Program-made: the position numbers and the translations under genes
The notes under the pieces: generated by a model
What the model was told of the DNA's origin: nothing
Database searches by the model: none
What the model saw: the letters and a program-made list of their open reading frames with translations, nothing else
Source: a virus
Strand: one strand, 5' to 3'
IMG/VR virus record: IMGVR_UViG_3300021181_000027
Location: 1-35,703 of that record
Length of the DNA: 35,703 nucleotides
Shown here: positions 7,351 to 15,118 of the stretch, piece by piece
Layout: every line of letters begins with the position of its first letter
Numbering within the stretch: the stretch's first letter is position 1

Positions 7351-8280
7351 ATGGCGATTTTCATTCGGCAGAGTACACCGGATCTATACCTGAAGACGAT
7401 GCTGCCGGCGATCAAAGAAGTGATCATGGCGCGCTACGCGCAGTTTCCGGATGAGTATCCGGAGATTTTCCGGGTGGAGTCGTCGACGCGGTCCATCGAG
7501 CAGACGACGGAGCTGAGCGGGTTCGGGCAGTTCGCGGTGACGCCTGAAGCGACCGACGGCTTCTTCGACGTGGCCGTCCCTGGCTACAACCAGACCTATC
7601 AGCCGGCGCAGTATTCGCTGGGCTACAAGGTCTCGCGGATCGCCATGGACGACGACAAGTGGGGCGTCGTGCGGAAGATGGCGGTCGAGCTCGGAAAGAG
7701 TGCGCATGAGACTCGCGAGTACGTCGCCGCGAACGTCATCAACACCGGGTTCACGGGGACCAATGGTCCGGACGGCGTGACGCTATTCAGCACGGCGCAT
7801 CCGCTGGTGAAGAGCGGCGGAACGCAGACCAATCGCGCCGCTGTGGCTGCGCAGCCTTCGGTGACGTCGATTCGCCTGGCGCTATCGGACATGCGGCTGA
7901 CGGTCGACCACGCGGGGAAGAAGGTCCGCATCCCTCCGAAGAAGCTGATCGTGCCGCCGCAGTTGGCGTACCAGGGCGCGGAGCTGCTGAAGGGCGTGGA
8001 ACGCAGCGACACGGCGAACCGGGCTATCAACGCGTTCAAGCAGAACGTGGGGATGCCGAGCTTCGATCAGTTGTTCGTGTACGACTATCTGACGGATCCG
8101 GCGGCGTGGATGATCGAAGGCGACGTGGCCAACACGGAGCTGCGGTTCATCAATCGCGAGGCGTTCAACACCGAGCATCACATCGAGTTCCGGTCGCGCT
8201 CGATCGAGACGATGGGCTGGATGCGGTTCGCGGTGGGCTTTAACGGGTTCTACGGAATTTACGGCGTCCCCAGTTCCTAG
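7351..8280 (+). CDS. major capsid protein, HK97 fold (Mu gpT-like)
   Basis: 309 residues, close to the ~305 of Mu gpT. The N-terminus has a long helical segment (LKTMLPAIKEVIMARYAQFP). The middle has the GVTLFSTAHPL motif typical of gpT-type capsid proteins, then a predicted spine-helix region (SVTSIRLALSDMRLTVDHAGKK) and a PPQLAYQGAELL segment where gpT relatives have the same layout. The end DWM/MRFAVGFNGFYGIYG is beta-rich. The protein assembles the icosahedral head with the scaffold and portal encoded upstream. A strong ribosome site and its own structured leader fit high expression. Confidence 0.8.
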   Translation: MAIFIRQSTPDLYLKTMLPAIKEVIMARYAQFPDEYPEIFRVESSTRSIEQTTELSGFGQFAVTPEATDGFFDVAVPGYNQTYQPAQYSLGYKVSRIAMDDDKWGVVRKMAVELGKSAHETREYVAANVINTGFTGTNGPDGVTLFSTAHPLVKSGGTQTNRAAVAAQPSVTSIRLALSDMRLTVDHAGKKVRIPPKKLIVPPQLAYQGAELLKGVERSDTANRAINAFKQNVGMPSFDQLFVYDYLTDPAAWMIEGDVANTELRFINREAFNTEHHIEFRSRSIETMGWMRFAVGFNGFYGIYGVPSS

Positions 8281-8282
8281 CT

Positions 8283-8315
8283 CCCAGGAGACAGGAGTCA
8301 GGAAGAAGTCAGGAG
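8283..8315 (+). repeat. AGGAGTC-type heptanucleotide repeat upstream of a virion gene
   Basis: Degenerate AGGAGNC/AGGAAGAAGTC units between the capsid stop and ATG 8331. The last AGGAG, with the following GAGGGGGG tract, makes the ribosome binding site of the next gene. Confidence 0.7.
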
Positions 8316-8330
8316 AGGGGGGAAAAGCAC

Positions 8331-9401
8331 ATGTCTAATTTTAAGCAGCCGGACAGCGGCGAGACGATCAGCGGCCCGCTGACGATGTTGAACCCGGACG
8401 GCGGCTATAGCAAGCTGTTCGACGGGCAGGGCGTGCTGGTGGCTCCGCAGGCGCCGCTGGTGCAGTATTCGAAGCCTCCGGGAGTGTCGGCGGCGACGCC
8501 GTCGAACGGGATGGTGCAGCAGTTGTGCACGATGCTGGCTCCGCTGGCGGCCGAGGCGCTGATGAAGAACAGCGCGTTTCTGAGCCGCATTTGCCTGATG
8601 CCCCAGGTGCCTCCGGTATCGGGGCTGGGTTATTCGAGCCTGGCGGCGAGCTACAAGTACACGTTCGGATCGACGGCCGTGACGGTTTCGCCGACCACGC
8701 GGAACACGTACTCGGAAACCCTGCCGGTAGATTTGACGATCTCGAATCCGACGCTGGTGGCGGACCTGGCGAATCGAATGGGCGCGCAGTTGGCGGGAGT
8801 CGCGGACATTCAACTGGCTACGCTGGGCAAGACCGGGTTCACGACCAACGCGGCGCAGGGGACGGCGGCGACGTTGATCACGAATACGGTGATGCAGGCA
8901 GCGTTGGCCCTGGTGGCCAATACTGGAGAGCCCGTCTTTCTCGCGCTGGCTGCTCTCGAAATCGGACTGGTCACTGCGAACACCACGGCTCCGACCGGAC
9001 CGACCTCCGATAACTGCTCGACGCTGCCGGTGGTGCCTTACGCCTATGGCGGCGGAAACACCGAAGAGACGCTCGCGAATGGGGCAACTCCGACCCCGTC
9101 CACGCAAGGCGTCTGGATCATCCCCTGCTCTCAGATCGGCATTACCGGCACGGGTACGCAAACGCTCTATAACCTGATGTTCACTCCGTCGGCCTTAGCG
9201 GCGGTGTTTGAGATCGAGACGAACATCAACAACACGAACACGACTCCTATCGCGAATTGCTCCGCGGTCGGGGCTTACGGCAATTGCACGGTGACGGTGT
9301 GGGCGCTGAACACTGCTTCCGGAGTGCAGACCATTTACTGCTCGATGGTGCTGGGCTCGGCGGTGGCGATCAATGCGAATGGCGTGGTGGTGAAGAGCTA
9401 A
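8331..9401 (+). CDS. capsid-sized structural protein, family unknown
   Basis: 356 residues. A helical N-terminal half (MVQQLCTMLAPLAAEALMKN; LVADLANRMGAQLAGVADIQ; LITNTVMQAALALVANTGEP) is followed by a beta/Thr/Asn-rich C-terminal half with six Cys. The long-helix-then-beta layout and its place after the major capsid gene suggest a virion protein. A second HK97/P22-coat-like subunit is possible but I cannot show it. Alternatives are a tail or vertex protein. The unusual Cys pairs (NCSTLP, IPCSQ, NCSAV, NCTVT) could form disulphides in the particle. Confidence 0.55.
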   Translation: MSNFKQPDSGETISGPLTMLNPDGGYSKLFDGQGVLVAPQAPLVQYSKPPGVSAATPSNGMVQQLCTMLAPLAAEALMKNSAFLSRICLMPQVPPVSGLGYSSLAASYKYTFGSTAVTVSPTTRNTYSETLPVDLTISNPTLVADLANRMGAQLAGVADIQLATLGKTGFTTNAAQGTAATLITNTVMQAALALVANTGEPVFLALAALEIGLVTANTTAPTGPTSDNCSTLPVVPYAYGGGNTEETLANGATPTPSTQGVWIIPCSQIGITGTGTQTLYNLMFTPSALAAVFEIETNINNTNTTPIANCSAVGAYGNCTVTVWALNTASGVQTIYCSMVLGSAVAINANGVVVKS

Positions 9402-9405
9402 CCCG

Positions 9406-9795
9406 ATGACGGATTGCAGCGTACAGATCGCATTACTCGAGAGCGCGGCTCGGACCGCTACGGTGGCTTCGGCCAAGCAGCAGCACTATGCGGCGCGGGC
9501 GATCCGGTTGTATTTGAACATCACGGTGGCATCGGGGACGGGCGGGCTGCAACCGCTCCTTCGCGGGTACGACCTGATTTCGGGCACGGCGGTGAATCTG
9601 TCGACGGGCGGCACTGCGATTGTGGCGACGGGCTGCTATGTGTACGAGATGGGCCTGGGGCTGCTGTCGACGGCGAAGCAGGGGAACATCGAGGAGTGCC
9701 AGAACCGGCCGGCTCCGGTGCAGTGGGACGTGTCGATCGCGGTGGGGGACACCTCGAGCTACACGTATTCGCTAAGCGCGGAGGTGCTGACGTAG
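9406..9795 (+). CDS. small beta-rich virion protein
   Basis: 129 residues with VASAKQQHYAARAIRLYLNITV, LQPLLRGYDLISGTAVNL and a C-terminal WDVSIAVGDTSSYTYSLS strand pair. The pattern (R-T-A-T-V, N/Q-x-Y-x-A-R-x-x-x-L-x-L-x-V-T, final Y-T/S-Y-S-L) matches a conserved small structural protein I recall from tailed phages, with a jelly-roll-like strand order. Role inferred as head or tail accessory protein. Four bases separate it from the upstream gene; the next start follows one base after its stop. Confidence 0.55.
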   Translation: MTDCSVQIALLESAARTATVASAKQQHYAARAIRLYLNITVASGTGGLQPLLRGYDLISGTAVNLSTGGTAIVATGCYVYEMGLGLLSTAKQGNIEECQNRPAPVQWDVSIAVGDTSSYTYSLSAEVLT

Positions 9796-9796
9796 T

Positions 9797-11143
9797 GTGC
9801 GGCACTCGACTCAAGCACGATGGACGGGTCGGGGACCCGCCCTACTTCTCCTTCTAATTTGCGCGGCGGTTGCGCGATCGCAGGCGCTGGTGCCGGGATC
9901 GACTACTCCGCCGGGAACGGCTTTTCTTTCGGCGGGGAGTACGTTCGCAACCAACCGGACGGCGATTGTCGACGGGCTGGGGCGGATCGGCACCGTACAG
10001 GGAGCGCCCACGAATTGCGTGCTGGTGAACGGGACCAGTGCTCCATGCGGGACGGGCGGGAGCGGTGGATCGGGCGGCTCCAGTGGCACCACGGTGCAGG
10101 CTACGTTCTATCAGAGCGGGGCTCCGCTGGTTGCGCCGGCTACGCTGTACATCGTCTGCGCGTTCGCGGGAACCATCACCGGCTGGGACATCGACGTCGA
10201 CCAGGGCACAGCGACTTTCAAGGTCTGGAAGACGGCATCGGGAACCAGTAATCCGACGTCCGGCAATTCGATCAGCACCAGCGGGGTGTCGATCTCGAGC
10301 GGGACCGAAGTTCACAGCACCACGGTTTCCGATTTCACGACCCTGATCGTCAACGCCGGGGACATCATCGGGATCAACCTGGCGGCGGTCAGCGGGGCGA
10401 CACAGGCGCAGTTCACGCTGGAGCTGAATTCGCCAGGCTCCAGCTTTTCGGGGAACGAGACGCCGGGGCAGACGAGCACGCTGGTGTACACGCTGGCGCA
10501 TCTGCCGGCGCCGGGGAGCCTGGAGCTGTATCTCAACGGGCTGCTGATGACGCCGAACCTGGACTACACGCTCAGCGGACAGACGATCACCTTCGTATCG
10601 AGCTACTCAGAGCTGCTGGCGACGGCGCAGCAGATGACCGCCTATTATCCGTTCGGGGTGCAAGGGACCGGGTCGGCCGGAGGGGTGTGGGGCGCGATCA
10701 CGGGGACGCTGTCGAGTCAGACGGATTTGCAGTCGGCGCTGAACGCGAAGCTAGCAACAGGGGGCACCGCGGCGCTGGCGACGGCGCTGGCCTCGACTCC
10801 GGCGCAGTGTTCGGGCGGCCAGGTGGCGACGGGCATCACGGCGGCCGGGACAGCGAATTGCACGGCGATCACGGCGCTGCCGGTGTATTCGCCTGGGGGA
10901 AGCGCGGTCAGCGGAGCGCACGTGGTGACGGGAACGCAGGCGGCAACCAGCTATACGGCGACGATCGCGCTTTCAGGTTCCGCGGTGTTCGCCTCCGGAG
11001 CTCCGTTTTGCACGGCGACGGATGTCACGAGCGGCAGCGGGGTGCAGTACGAGATCGCCAGCTCCTCCGGAACGAGCCTGGTTTTCGGACCGATCGGGGG
11101 CGCAGGCACGGACACTATTTCGTTCATCTGCGTGGGAAATTGA
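9797..11143 (+). CDS. fibre-like protein with signal peptide
   Basis: 448 residues from GTG 9797. The N-terminus is basic, then has the palindrome-encoded TGRGP, a LLLLLICAAVA hydrophobic core and SQA, so a Sec signal peptide is likely. A Gly/Ser linker follows. Then comes a ~110-residue beta domain (YQSGAPLVAPATLYIV, GTITGWDIDVD) resembling phage fibre and neck-appendage domains. A further unit, LELYLNGLLMTPNLDYTLSG, is shared with the protein at 20339. The C-terminal Ala/Thr/Gly-rich part could be a host-contact region. Whether it is virion-borne or exported from the infected cell is unclear; phage fibres normally lack signal peptides. Confidence 0.6.
   Translation: MRHSTQARWTGRGPALLLLLICAAVARSQALVPGSTTPPGTAFLSAGSTFATNRTAIVDGLGRIGTVQGAPTNCVLVNGTSAPCGTGGSGGSGGSSGTTVQATFYQSGAPLVAPATLYIVCAFAGTITGWDIDVDQGTATFKVWKTASGTSNPTSGNSISTSGVSISSGTEVHSTTVSDFTTLIVNAGDIIGINLAAVSGATQAQFTLELNSPGSSFSGNETPGQTSTLVYTLAHLPAPGSLELYLNGLLMTPNLDYTLSGQTITFVSSYSELLATAQQMTAYYPFGVQGTGSAGGVWGAITGTLSSQTDLQSALNAKLATGGTAALATALASTPAQCSGGQVATGITAAGTANCTAITALPVYSPGGSAVSGAHVVTGTQAATSYTATIALSGSAVFASGAPFCTATDVTSGSGVQYEIASSSGTSLVFGPIGGAGTDTISFICVGN
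9822..9842 (+). repeat. GGACGGGTC palindromic repeat, copy 2
   Basis: GGACGGGTC-GGG-GACCCGCCC, one base off a perfect palindrome, inside the signal-peptide region of the fibre-like protein. It is followed by CTACTTCT as in copy 3. Confidence 0.85.
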
Positions 11144-12019
11144 ATGTCGACCTGGGGACAGCTTCGATTACTTCTGCAACAGGACGCGGGCGAACTCTCG
11201 CCCGATTTGCTGGACGGGTATTTGAACACGCGCTATGGCGACGTGCTCGACCGGTGGCCGTGGAAGGGGCTGGAGGTCGAGACCAGCATTCAGACGACGG
11301 CGGCTTATAACACCGGCACGGTGAGCGTGACGCAGGGGTCCAACGCGATCGTGGGGACGGGCACGATCTTCACGTCGGCCATGAACGGGATGAGCTTCCG
11401 GGTCACGACCGACAATGCGGTGTACACCTTCACCTTCGTGACGGCGACGACGGCGACGCTCGATCGCAATTATGAGGACGATACGAATGCGACGGCGACG
11501 TTCTGGATTTACGAGGACGAATATGTGCTGCCGGCGCCGGCCAAGACTCTGCTGACGGTGGTGTGTCCGGTGACGGGCGAGCCGCTGGCGGATTGGACCA
11601 CGCAAAAGATTATCGACTCGATGTGGCCGCGCGAGAGCCCGGGAATTCCGATTGCGTTCGCGATGGCGGCCGACACGAACGAGAACACTCCGCCGGTGTA
11701 TCACACGCTGAAGCTGTCGCCTCCGCCGATGAGCTCGCGGGGCTATCCGCTGCGGTACCAGAAGGCGACGGCGGGGTTCGACGGACAAACCACGGGTGCG
11801 GCGCCGCTGCCTTGGATTTCGGACAACGTGCTGCTGTGCGGGTGCAGGGCGGACATCAAACACAAGCTGAAGGACTACACCGGGGCGGAGGCGATGGAGG
11901 CGAAGTTCGAGAAGGCGATCGCCGTGATGTTGAATGTGGACGCGGCGCGGCGGGGGAACTCAGAGCCGGTGATGGCGAAGCAGTGGTCGGCGTATCGGAC
12001 GAAACGAGTTCTTCGATGA
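11144..12019 (+). CDS. head-tail connector / gp4-like tail accessory protein
   Basis: 291 residues. The helical N-terminus (TWGQLRLLLQQDAGELSPDLLDGYLNTRYGDVLDRW) has the layout of head-completion proteins that dock under the portal. An inserted beta unit follows (VTQGSNAIVGTGTIFTSAM, FRVTTDNAVYTFTFV, TATFWIYEDEY), as seen in several phage structural proteins. The C-terminus is helical (NVLLCGCRADIKHKLKDYTG; AMEAKFEKAIAVMLNVDAARR). It corresponds in position to P22 gp4. The start ATG 11144 directly follows the upstream stop; the stop overlaps the repeat-derived mini-ORF (ATGA 12016-12019). Confidence 0.6.
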   Translation: MSTWGQLRLLLQQDAGELSPDLLDGYLNTRYGDVLDRWPWKGLEVETSIQTTAAYNTGTVSVTQGSNAIVGTGTIFTSAMNGMSFRVTTDNAVYTFTFVTATTATLDRNYEDDTNATATFWIYEDEYVLPAPAKTLLTVVCPVTGEPLADWTTQKIIDSMWPRESPGIPIAFAMAADTNENTPPVYHTLKLSPPPMSSRGYPLRYQKATAGFDGQTTGAAPLPWISDNVLLCGCRADIKHKLKDYTGAEAMEAKFEKAIAVMLNVDAARRGNSEPVMAKQWSAYRTKRVLR

Positions 12020-12114
12020 CGGAAGAAGTAGCCAGTCCGGAACGGACGCAAACAGCGCGTAGCCAGCAGCCAGTAGCCAGGAGAAGGCAAAGGCCGGAAG
12101 AGCGCGAGCGATGA
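12016..12114 (+). CDS. repeat-derived mini-ORF coupled to both neighbours, 32 aa
   Basis: The ORF opens with ATG 12016 in an ATGA overlap with the connector stop and closes with TGA 12112-12114 in an ATGA overlap with the next gene (ATG 12111). Most of it (SPERTQTARSQQPVA) is the composite palindromic element. I do not claim a functional peptide. The fit suggests that ribosomes cross the element and keep the flanking genes translationally coupled. Confidence 0.35.
   Translation: MTEEVASPERTQTARSQQPVARRRQRPEERER
12031..12080 (+). repeat. composite palindromic/heptad element, copy 2 (between genes)
   Basis: Identical or nearly so to 4582-4631 across the core, with the GTCCG-GAA-CGGAC hairpin and a heptad tail running into AGGAG. 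Confidence 0.9.
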
Positions 12115-12821
12115 CGGCTCTGGATATGGTGGACCGCTGCCAGCAGCGGCTGCATGAGGATCCGGCGGTGACCACGCCGGTTTATTATCCGTACCCGGAA
12201 GTGCTCTCGGCGCTGAATCGGGCGCAGCGGATGTTTGTATTGCTGACGCTGTGCCTGGAGACGACGGTCACGTTCGACGAGGACGGGTCCACGTTCTACA
12301 ACATGCGGACCAGCTACGAAGACTGGCTGCTGCCGCTGCGGGTTTCGACGCTGGCGGGCGTGAGAGTGAGGCCGGCGCGGCTGGCGGATCTGGATGCGCT
12401 GGACTCGCAATGGCAGGCGAACGTGGCGCCGACAAAGCGGTACGCGGCGCTGGGCTTCGATTTTTTCGTGTGCTATCCGCAGCAATCGGGGATGGCGCTG
12501 GTGATCACGTACGCGCAGGCTCCGCCGGCGCTGGTGAATCCGACGGACGTGCCGGTGATTCCGGAAGACTACCATCCGGCGCTGCCCGATTTCGCGATTC
12601 CGTGGCTGCGGCTGAAAGAGGGCGGGCAGGAATTCCAGAAGTCCCTGCCGTATCTGAAGCGGTTTTTCGCAGAGGCGGACCGGGAGGCGGAGTACGTGCG
12701 GCAGCGGAACATCGCGGCGCGCTATGACAATTTGCCGTTCGAGCTGAGGCGGCTGGACCGATCGAAGTTTTTGGGAGTGCGGCCAGATCTGCCGTCGATG
12801 AAGGGGAGCAAAAATGGCTGA
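12111..12821 (+). CDS. head-tail connector-like protein
   Basis: 236 residues. The start TALDMVDRCQQRLHEDP, then YPEVLSALNRAQRMFVLLTLCLE, is the helical N-terminus typical of phage head-tail adaptor proteins. Next comes a beta sheet region with RVRPARLADLDALDSQWQAN, then a second helical part (FQKSLPYLKRFFAEADREAE) and a basic tail. The motif L-x-x-L-D-x-x-W is also present in the protein at 14373 (VAELEALDGNWATT), so the two are probably distant paralogues. Likely part of the neck under the portal. The 3' end overlaps the fibre gene by 8 bases. Confidence 0.6.
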   Translation: MTALDMVDRCQQRLHEDPAVTTPVYYPYPEVLSALNRAQRMFVLLTLCLETTVTFDEDGSTFYNMRTSYEDWLLPLRVSTLAGVRVRPARLADLDALDSQWQANVAPTKRYAALGFDFFVCYPQQSGMALVITYAQAPPALVNPTDVPVIPEDYHPALPDFAIPWLRLKEGGQEFQKSLPYLKRFFAEADREAEYVRQRNIAARYDNLPFELRRLDRSKFLGVRPDLPSMKGSKNG

Positions 12822-14163
12822 CAACATTTCAGTAACGCAGGGTTCGGGGACGCTGCTGACTACGGATCAGTGCTCGGGCGACGGGTCGCACATGGAAGTG
12901 GTGAAGCTCGCCTATAGCGCGGCGGGCGCGCGGACGCTGATTCAGGGCGACGTGAACGGGCTGCTGGTGAACGTTTCGCAGGTGCAGGGGACGGTGACGG
13001 TGGCGGGCGCGGTGACGATCAGCGGGACGCCGGCAGTGACGGTGACGGGCGTGGTGAGCATCACGGGGACGCCGGCGGTGACGGTGACCTCGGGGTCGGT
13101 CACGCTTACGGGCAGTCCGGCGGTGACGATCAGCGGGACGCCGGCGGTGACGGTTTCGGGGTCGGTCGCGGTGACGCAGAGCGGCGGCTGGAACATCGGC
13201 ACGGTGGCCACAATTACGAATCCGGTGACGGTGACCGGTGCGGTGAGCATCACCGGGACGGCAACGGTCGGCGGAACGGTGACTGTGAATCAGGGGACGC
13301 CGGCGGCGATCGGAAACGCGTGGTACGTGCAATTGAGCGACGGGACGCACGCGAACAGCTTTACGAATTTCAGCGGATCGTACGCGCTGAATGTGAACGT
13401 GCTGGGGCAGGTGGGCGGAGGGGTTTCGCAAGCGGACACCACGAACTTCACGGCGGGAACGACTCCGGGGACGCCGATCGAGGGCGTCTTCAACGATGGG
13501 CTGACGGCGGTCGGATCGGGCAAAGCTGCTTTGGTGCGGATGACGGCGTACCGCGGGCAGCACGTCAATTTGCGGGACAGCGCCGGCAATGAGCTGGGGC
13601 TGGTGGGCGATCCGCTGTATGTCCAGGTGACGGGCGGGATTCAGCCGGTTTCGGGGACGGTGACCGCGAATCAGGGCGGGGCTCCGTGGAGCTTCAATCA
13701 GACGGAGATCAACGGGTCCGCGGTGATCGTGGCGGCGGCGGGCGTGCAGACGGTGGCTATTGTCGGAGGCGGTGGGACGGCATTCAGCCAGGTGAATCCG
13801 CTGCAAACGCAGAATGCTCCGTCGGGGAATACGGGCGGGGCGACGCAGACGACTTGGAAGAATCACCTGGTGATTTCGCCGAGTCAAACGGCGGCGGTGG
13901 TGCATACAGCGGCCGGTGGGAAGACCTCGTATATCGAGGGCTACACGATTTATTTTTCGGCGTCCGGCACGACCTTCACGCTCTTCGACAACACGAACAC
14001 ACCCACGACGACGCTCTATGCCTCCGGGAGTCCGCCGGCGTTTCTGTCGGTGGTGGTCTGCCCGGCGCGCCCGATTCCGCTGAGCGCCACGGGCAACAGT
14101 CTGGCGTACACCACGGGGGCTTCCGTCGCCGGGGACATCACTGTTTGGGGCTATGACGCGTAA
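12814..14163 (+). CDS. fibre-like repeat protein
   Basis: 449 residues. After ~50 residues there are about eight short units related to V-S-I-x-G-T-P-A-V-T-V-x-G (about residues 60-155), which suggests a beta-solenoid or extended trimeric shaft. A second part (residues ~170-300: WYVQLSDGTHANSF, ALVRMTAYRGQHVNLRDSAG) and a third (WKNHLVISPSQTAAVVH; YIEGYTIYFSASGTTFTLF) look like small beta domains common in phage accessory fibre proteins. The third could bind a receptor. It lies in the neck/tail gene block. Confidence 0.65.
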   Translation: MADNISVTQGSGTLLTTDQCSGDGSHMEVVKLAYSAAGARTLIQGDVNGLLVNVSQVQGTVTVAGAVTISGTPAVTVTGVVSITGTPAVTVTSGSVTLTGSPAVTISGTPAVTVSGSVAVTQSGGWNIGTVATITNPVTVTGAVSITGTATVGGTVTVNQGTPAAIGNAWYVQLSDGTHANSFTNFSGSYALNVNVLGQVGGGVSQADTTNFTAGTTPGTPIEGVFNDGLTAVGSGKAALVRMTAYRGQHVNLRDSAGNELGLVGDPLYVQVTGGIQPVSGTVTANQGGAPWSFNQTEINGSAVIVAAAGVQTVAIVGGGGTAFSQVNPLQTQNAPSGNTGGATQTTWKNHLVISPSQTAAVVHTAAGGKTSYIEGYTIYFSASGTTFTLFDNTNTPTTTLYASGSPPAFLSVVVCPARPIPLSATGNSLAYTTGASVAGDITVWGYDA

Positions 14164-14368
14164 ACGCGGGACGGGCCGGGGACCCGTCCTACTTCTGCTG
14201 CTCGCTACGGTCTGCTTCGGTGGAGAGCCGCGGCGCGGGCCGGGGGATGTCGACTCCATGAATCGGTTTGCGGGCGAGTACAACAAATACGCGGAGGAGC
14301 TGCATTCGGGCATTGTCGATTTGAAGCAGTGGGGGCGGGTCGAGGACGCCTGGAAGGCGGTCAGGTAA
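14153..14368 (+). CDS. small exported phage protein, 71 aa
   Basis: ATG 14153 lies inside the 3' end of the fibre gene (11-base overlap). The N-terminus MTRKRGTGRGP is basic and partly palindrome-encoded; LLLLLATVCFGG is a hydrophobic core with a Cys that could be a poor lipobox. The rest, NRFAGEYNKYAEELHSGIVD followed by a KQWxRV-W element, matches a small conserved phage protein type (F-N-x-x-x-x-x-Y-N-x-x-x-x-x-L-x-x-G-x-x-D-x-K-x-W-x-x-V). Its function is unknown. Relatives as I recall them lack the signal segment, so the export signal here may be an addition brought by the repeat. Confidence 0.5.
   Translation: MTRKRGTGRGPVLLLLLATVCFGGEPRRGPGDVDSMNRFAGEYNKYAEELHSGIVDLKQWGRVEDAWKAVR
14169..14189 (+). 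repeat. GGACGGGTC palindromic repeat, copy 3
   Basis: GGACGGGCC-GGG-GACCCGTCC (one mismatch) at the N-terminus of the small exported protein, followed by CTACTTCT as in copy 2. Confidence 0.85.
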
Positions 14369-14372
14369 CCCT

Positions 14373-15038
14373 GTGCTGCTGGCCGTTCTATTGACGTCGG
14401 AAGGGGCTATCGTCGCCGGGGTTTCGGCGGACGCGGTGATCGCCGATATTCTGCCGGCGCTGGGGGCGACTTCGCTGGCTGACCTGGACTGGGCTTCGAA
14501 CACGGAGCTGTATCAGTGGGCCGATGAGGCGGTGAAGCGGCTATCGCACCGGTGCGGGGTTTTCGTCGAGCGCGACACATCGACGACGACGGTGTCGGGG
14601 ACGTCGCAGTATCCAACGCCGGCGGGGCACATCGACACGATCCACGTGACGCTGAACTCGCTGCCTCCTCTGCCGCTGCGGGCGACTACGGTGGCGGAAC
14701 TGGAGGCGCTGGACGGCAACTGGGCGACGACAGTGGGCGGTGTGGGGCGGTTCAGCATGGATGCGGATGGGACGGGCTTCATCACTCTCTACCAAGTCCC
14801 GGTGCTGGGCGGGCAATCGCTGACGTGGATCTTTCACCAGTTCCCTCCGGTGGAGATCACGACGGGGTCCACGGTGGACGTGCCGAGTCCGATGGGCGAT
14901 TACCTGGCGTACGCGATGGTCGGTGAGGCGCGGCGGAAAGAATCGGACCGGGCGATGCCGGAGGTGGCGGAGCACTGCGATCAGATGATGGCACTGATGG
15001 AAGAAGTGGCTTGCGCGTACTGGGGGCCAGGGCAGTGA
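14373..15038 (+). CDS. phage connector/adaptor-like protein
   Basis: 221 residues from GTG 14373; a GTG at 14436 would remove the hydrophobic first ~20 residues and may be the true start. The body has DVIADILPALGA-type helices, then DWASNTELYQWADEAVKRLS, a beta part (TVSGTSQYPTPAGHIDTIHVTL) and the paralogue motif VAELEALDGNWATT. It ends in a helical tail (YAMVGEARRKESDRAMPEVAE). The layout matches tail-adaptor proteins of podoviruses that contact the portal/gp10 layer. The stop forms a GTGA overlap with a repeat-derived mini-ORF at 15035. Confidence 0.6.
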   Translation: MLLAVLLTSEGAIVAGVSADAVIADILPALGATSLADLDWASNTELYQWADEAVKRLSHRCGVFVERDTSTTTVSGTSQYPTPAGHIDTIHVTLNSLPPLPLRATTVAELEALDGNWATTVGGVGRFSMDADGTGFITLYQVPVLGGQSLTWIFHQFPPVEITTGSTVDVPSPMGDYLAYAMVGEARRKESDRAMPEVAEHCDQMMALMEEVACAYWGPGQ

Positions 15039-15118
15039 AGAGAGAAGTAGCCAGTCCGGAACGGACGCGAACAGCGCGTAGCCAGCAGCCAGTAGCCAGG
15101 AGAAAAGCCACGCAATGA
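15035..15118 (+). CDS. repeat-derived mini-ORF coupled to both neighbours, 27 aa
   Basis: GTG 15035 overlaps the upstream stop (GTGA). The ORF then reads through the composite element (SPERTRTARSQQPVA) and stops at TGA 15116-15118, in an ATGA overlap with the next gene. This repeats exactly the arrangement at 12016-12114. A functional peptide is not implied. Confidence 0.35.
   Translation: MKREVASPERTRTARSQQPVARRKATQ
15050..15099 (+). repeat. composite palindromic/heptad element, copy 3 (between genes)
   Basis: One base differs from copy 2 in the core (GCGAAC for GCAAAC). The final heptad gives AGGAG at 15098-15102, 12 bases before ATG 15115. Confidence 0.9.
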
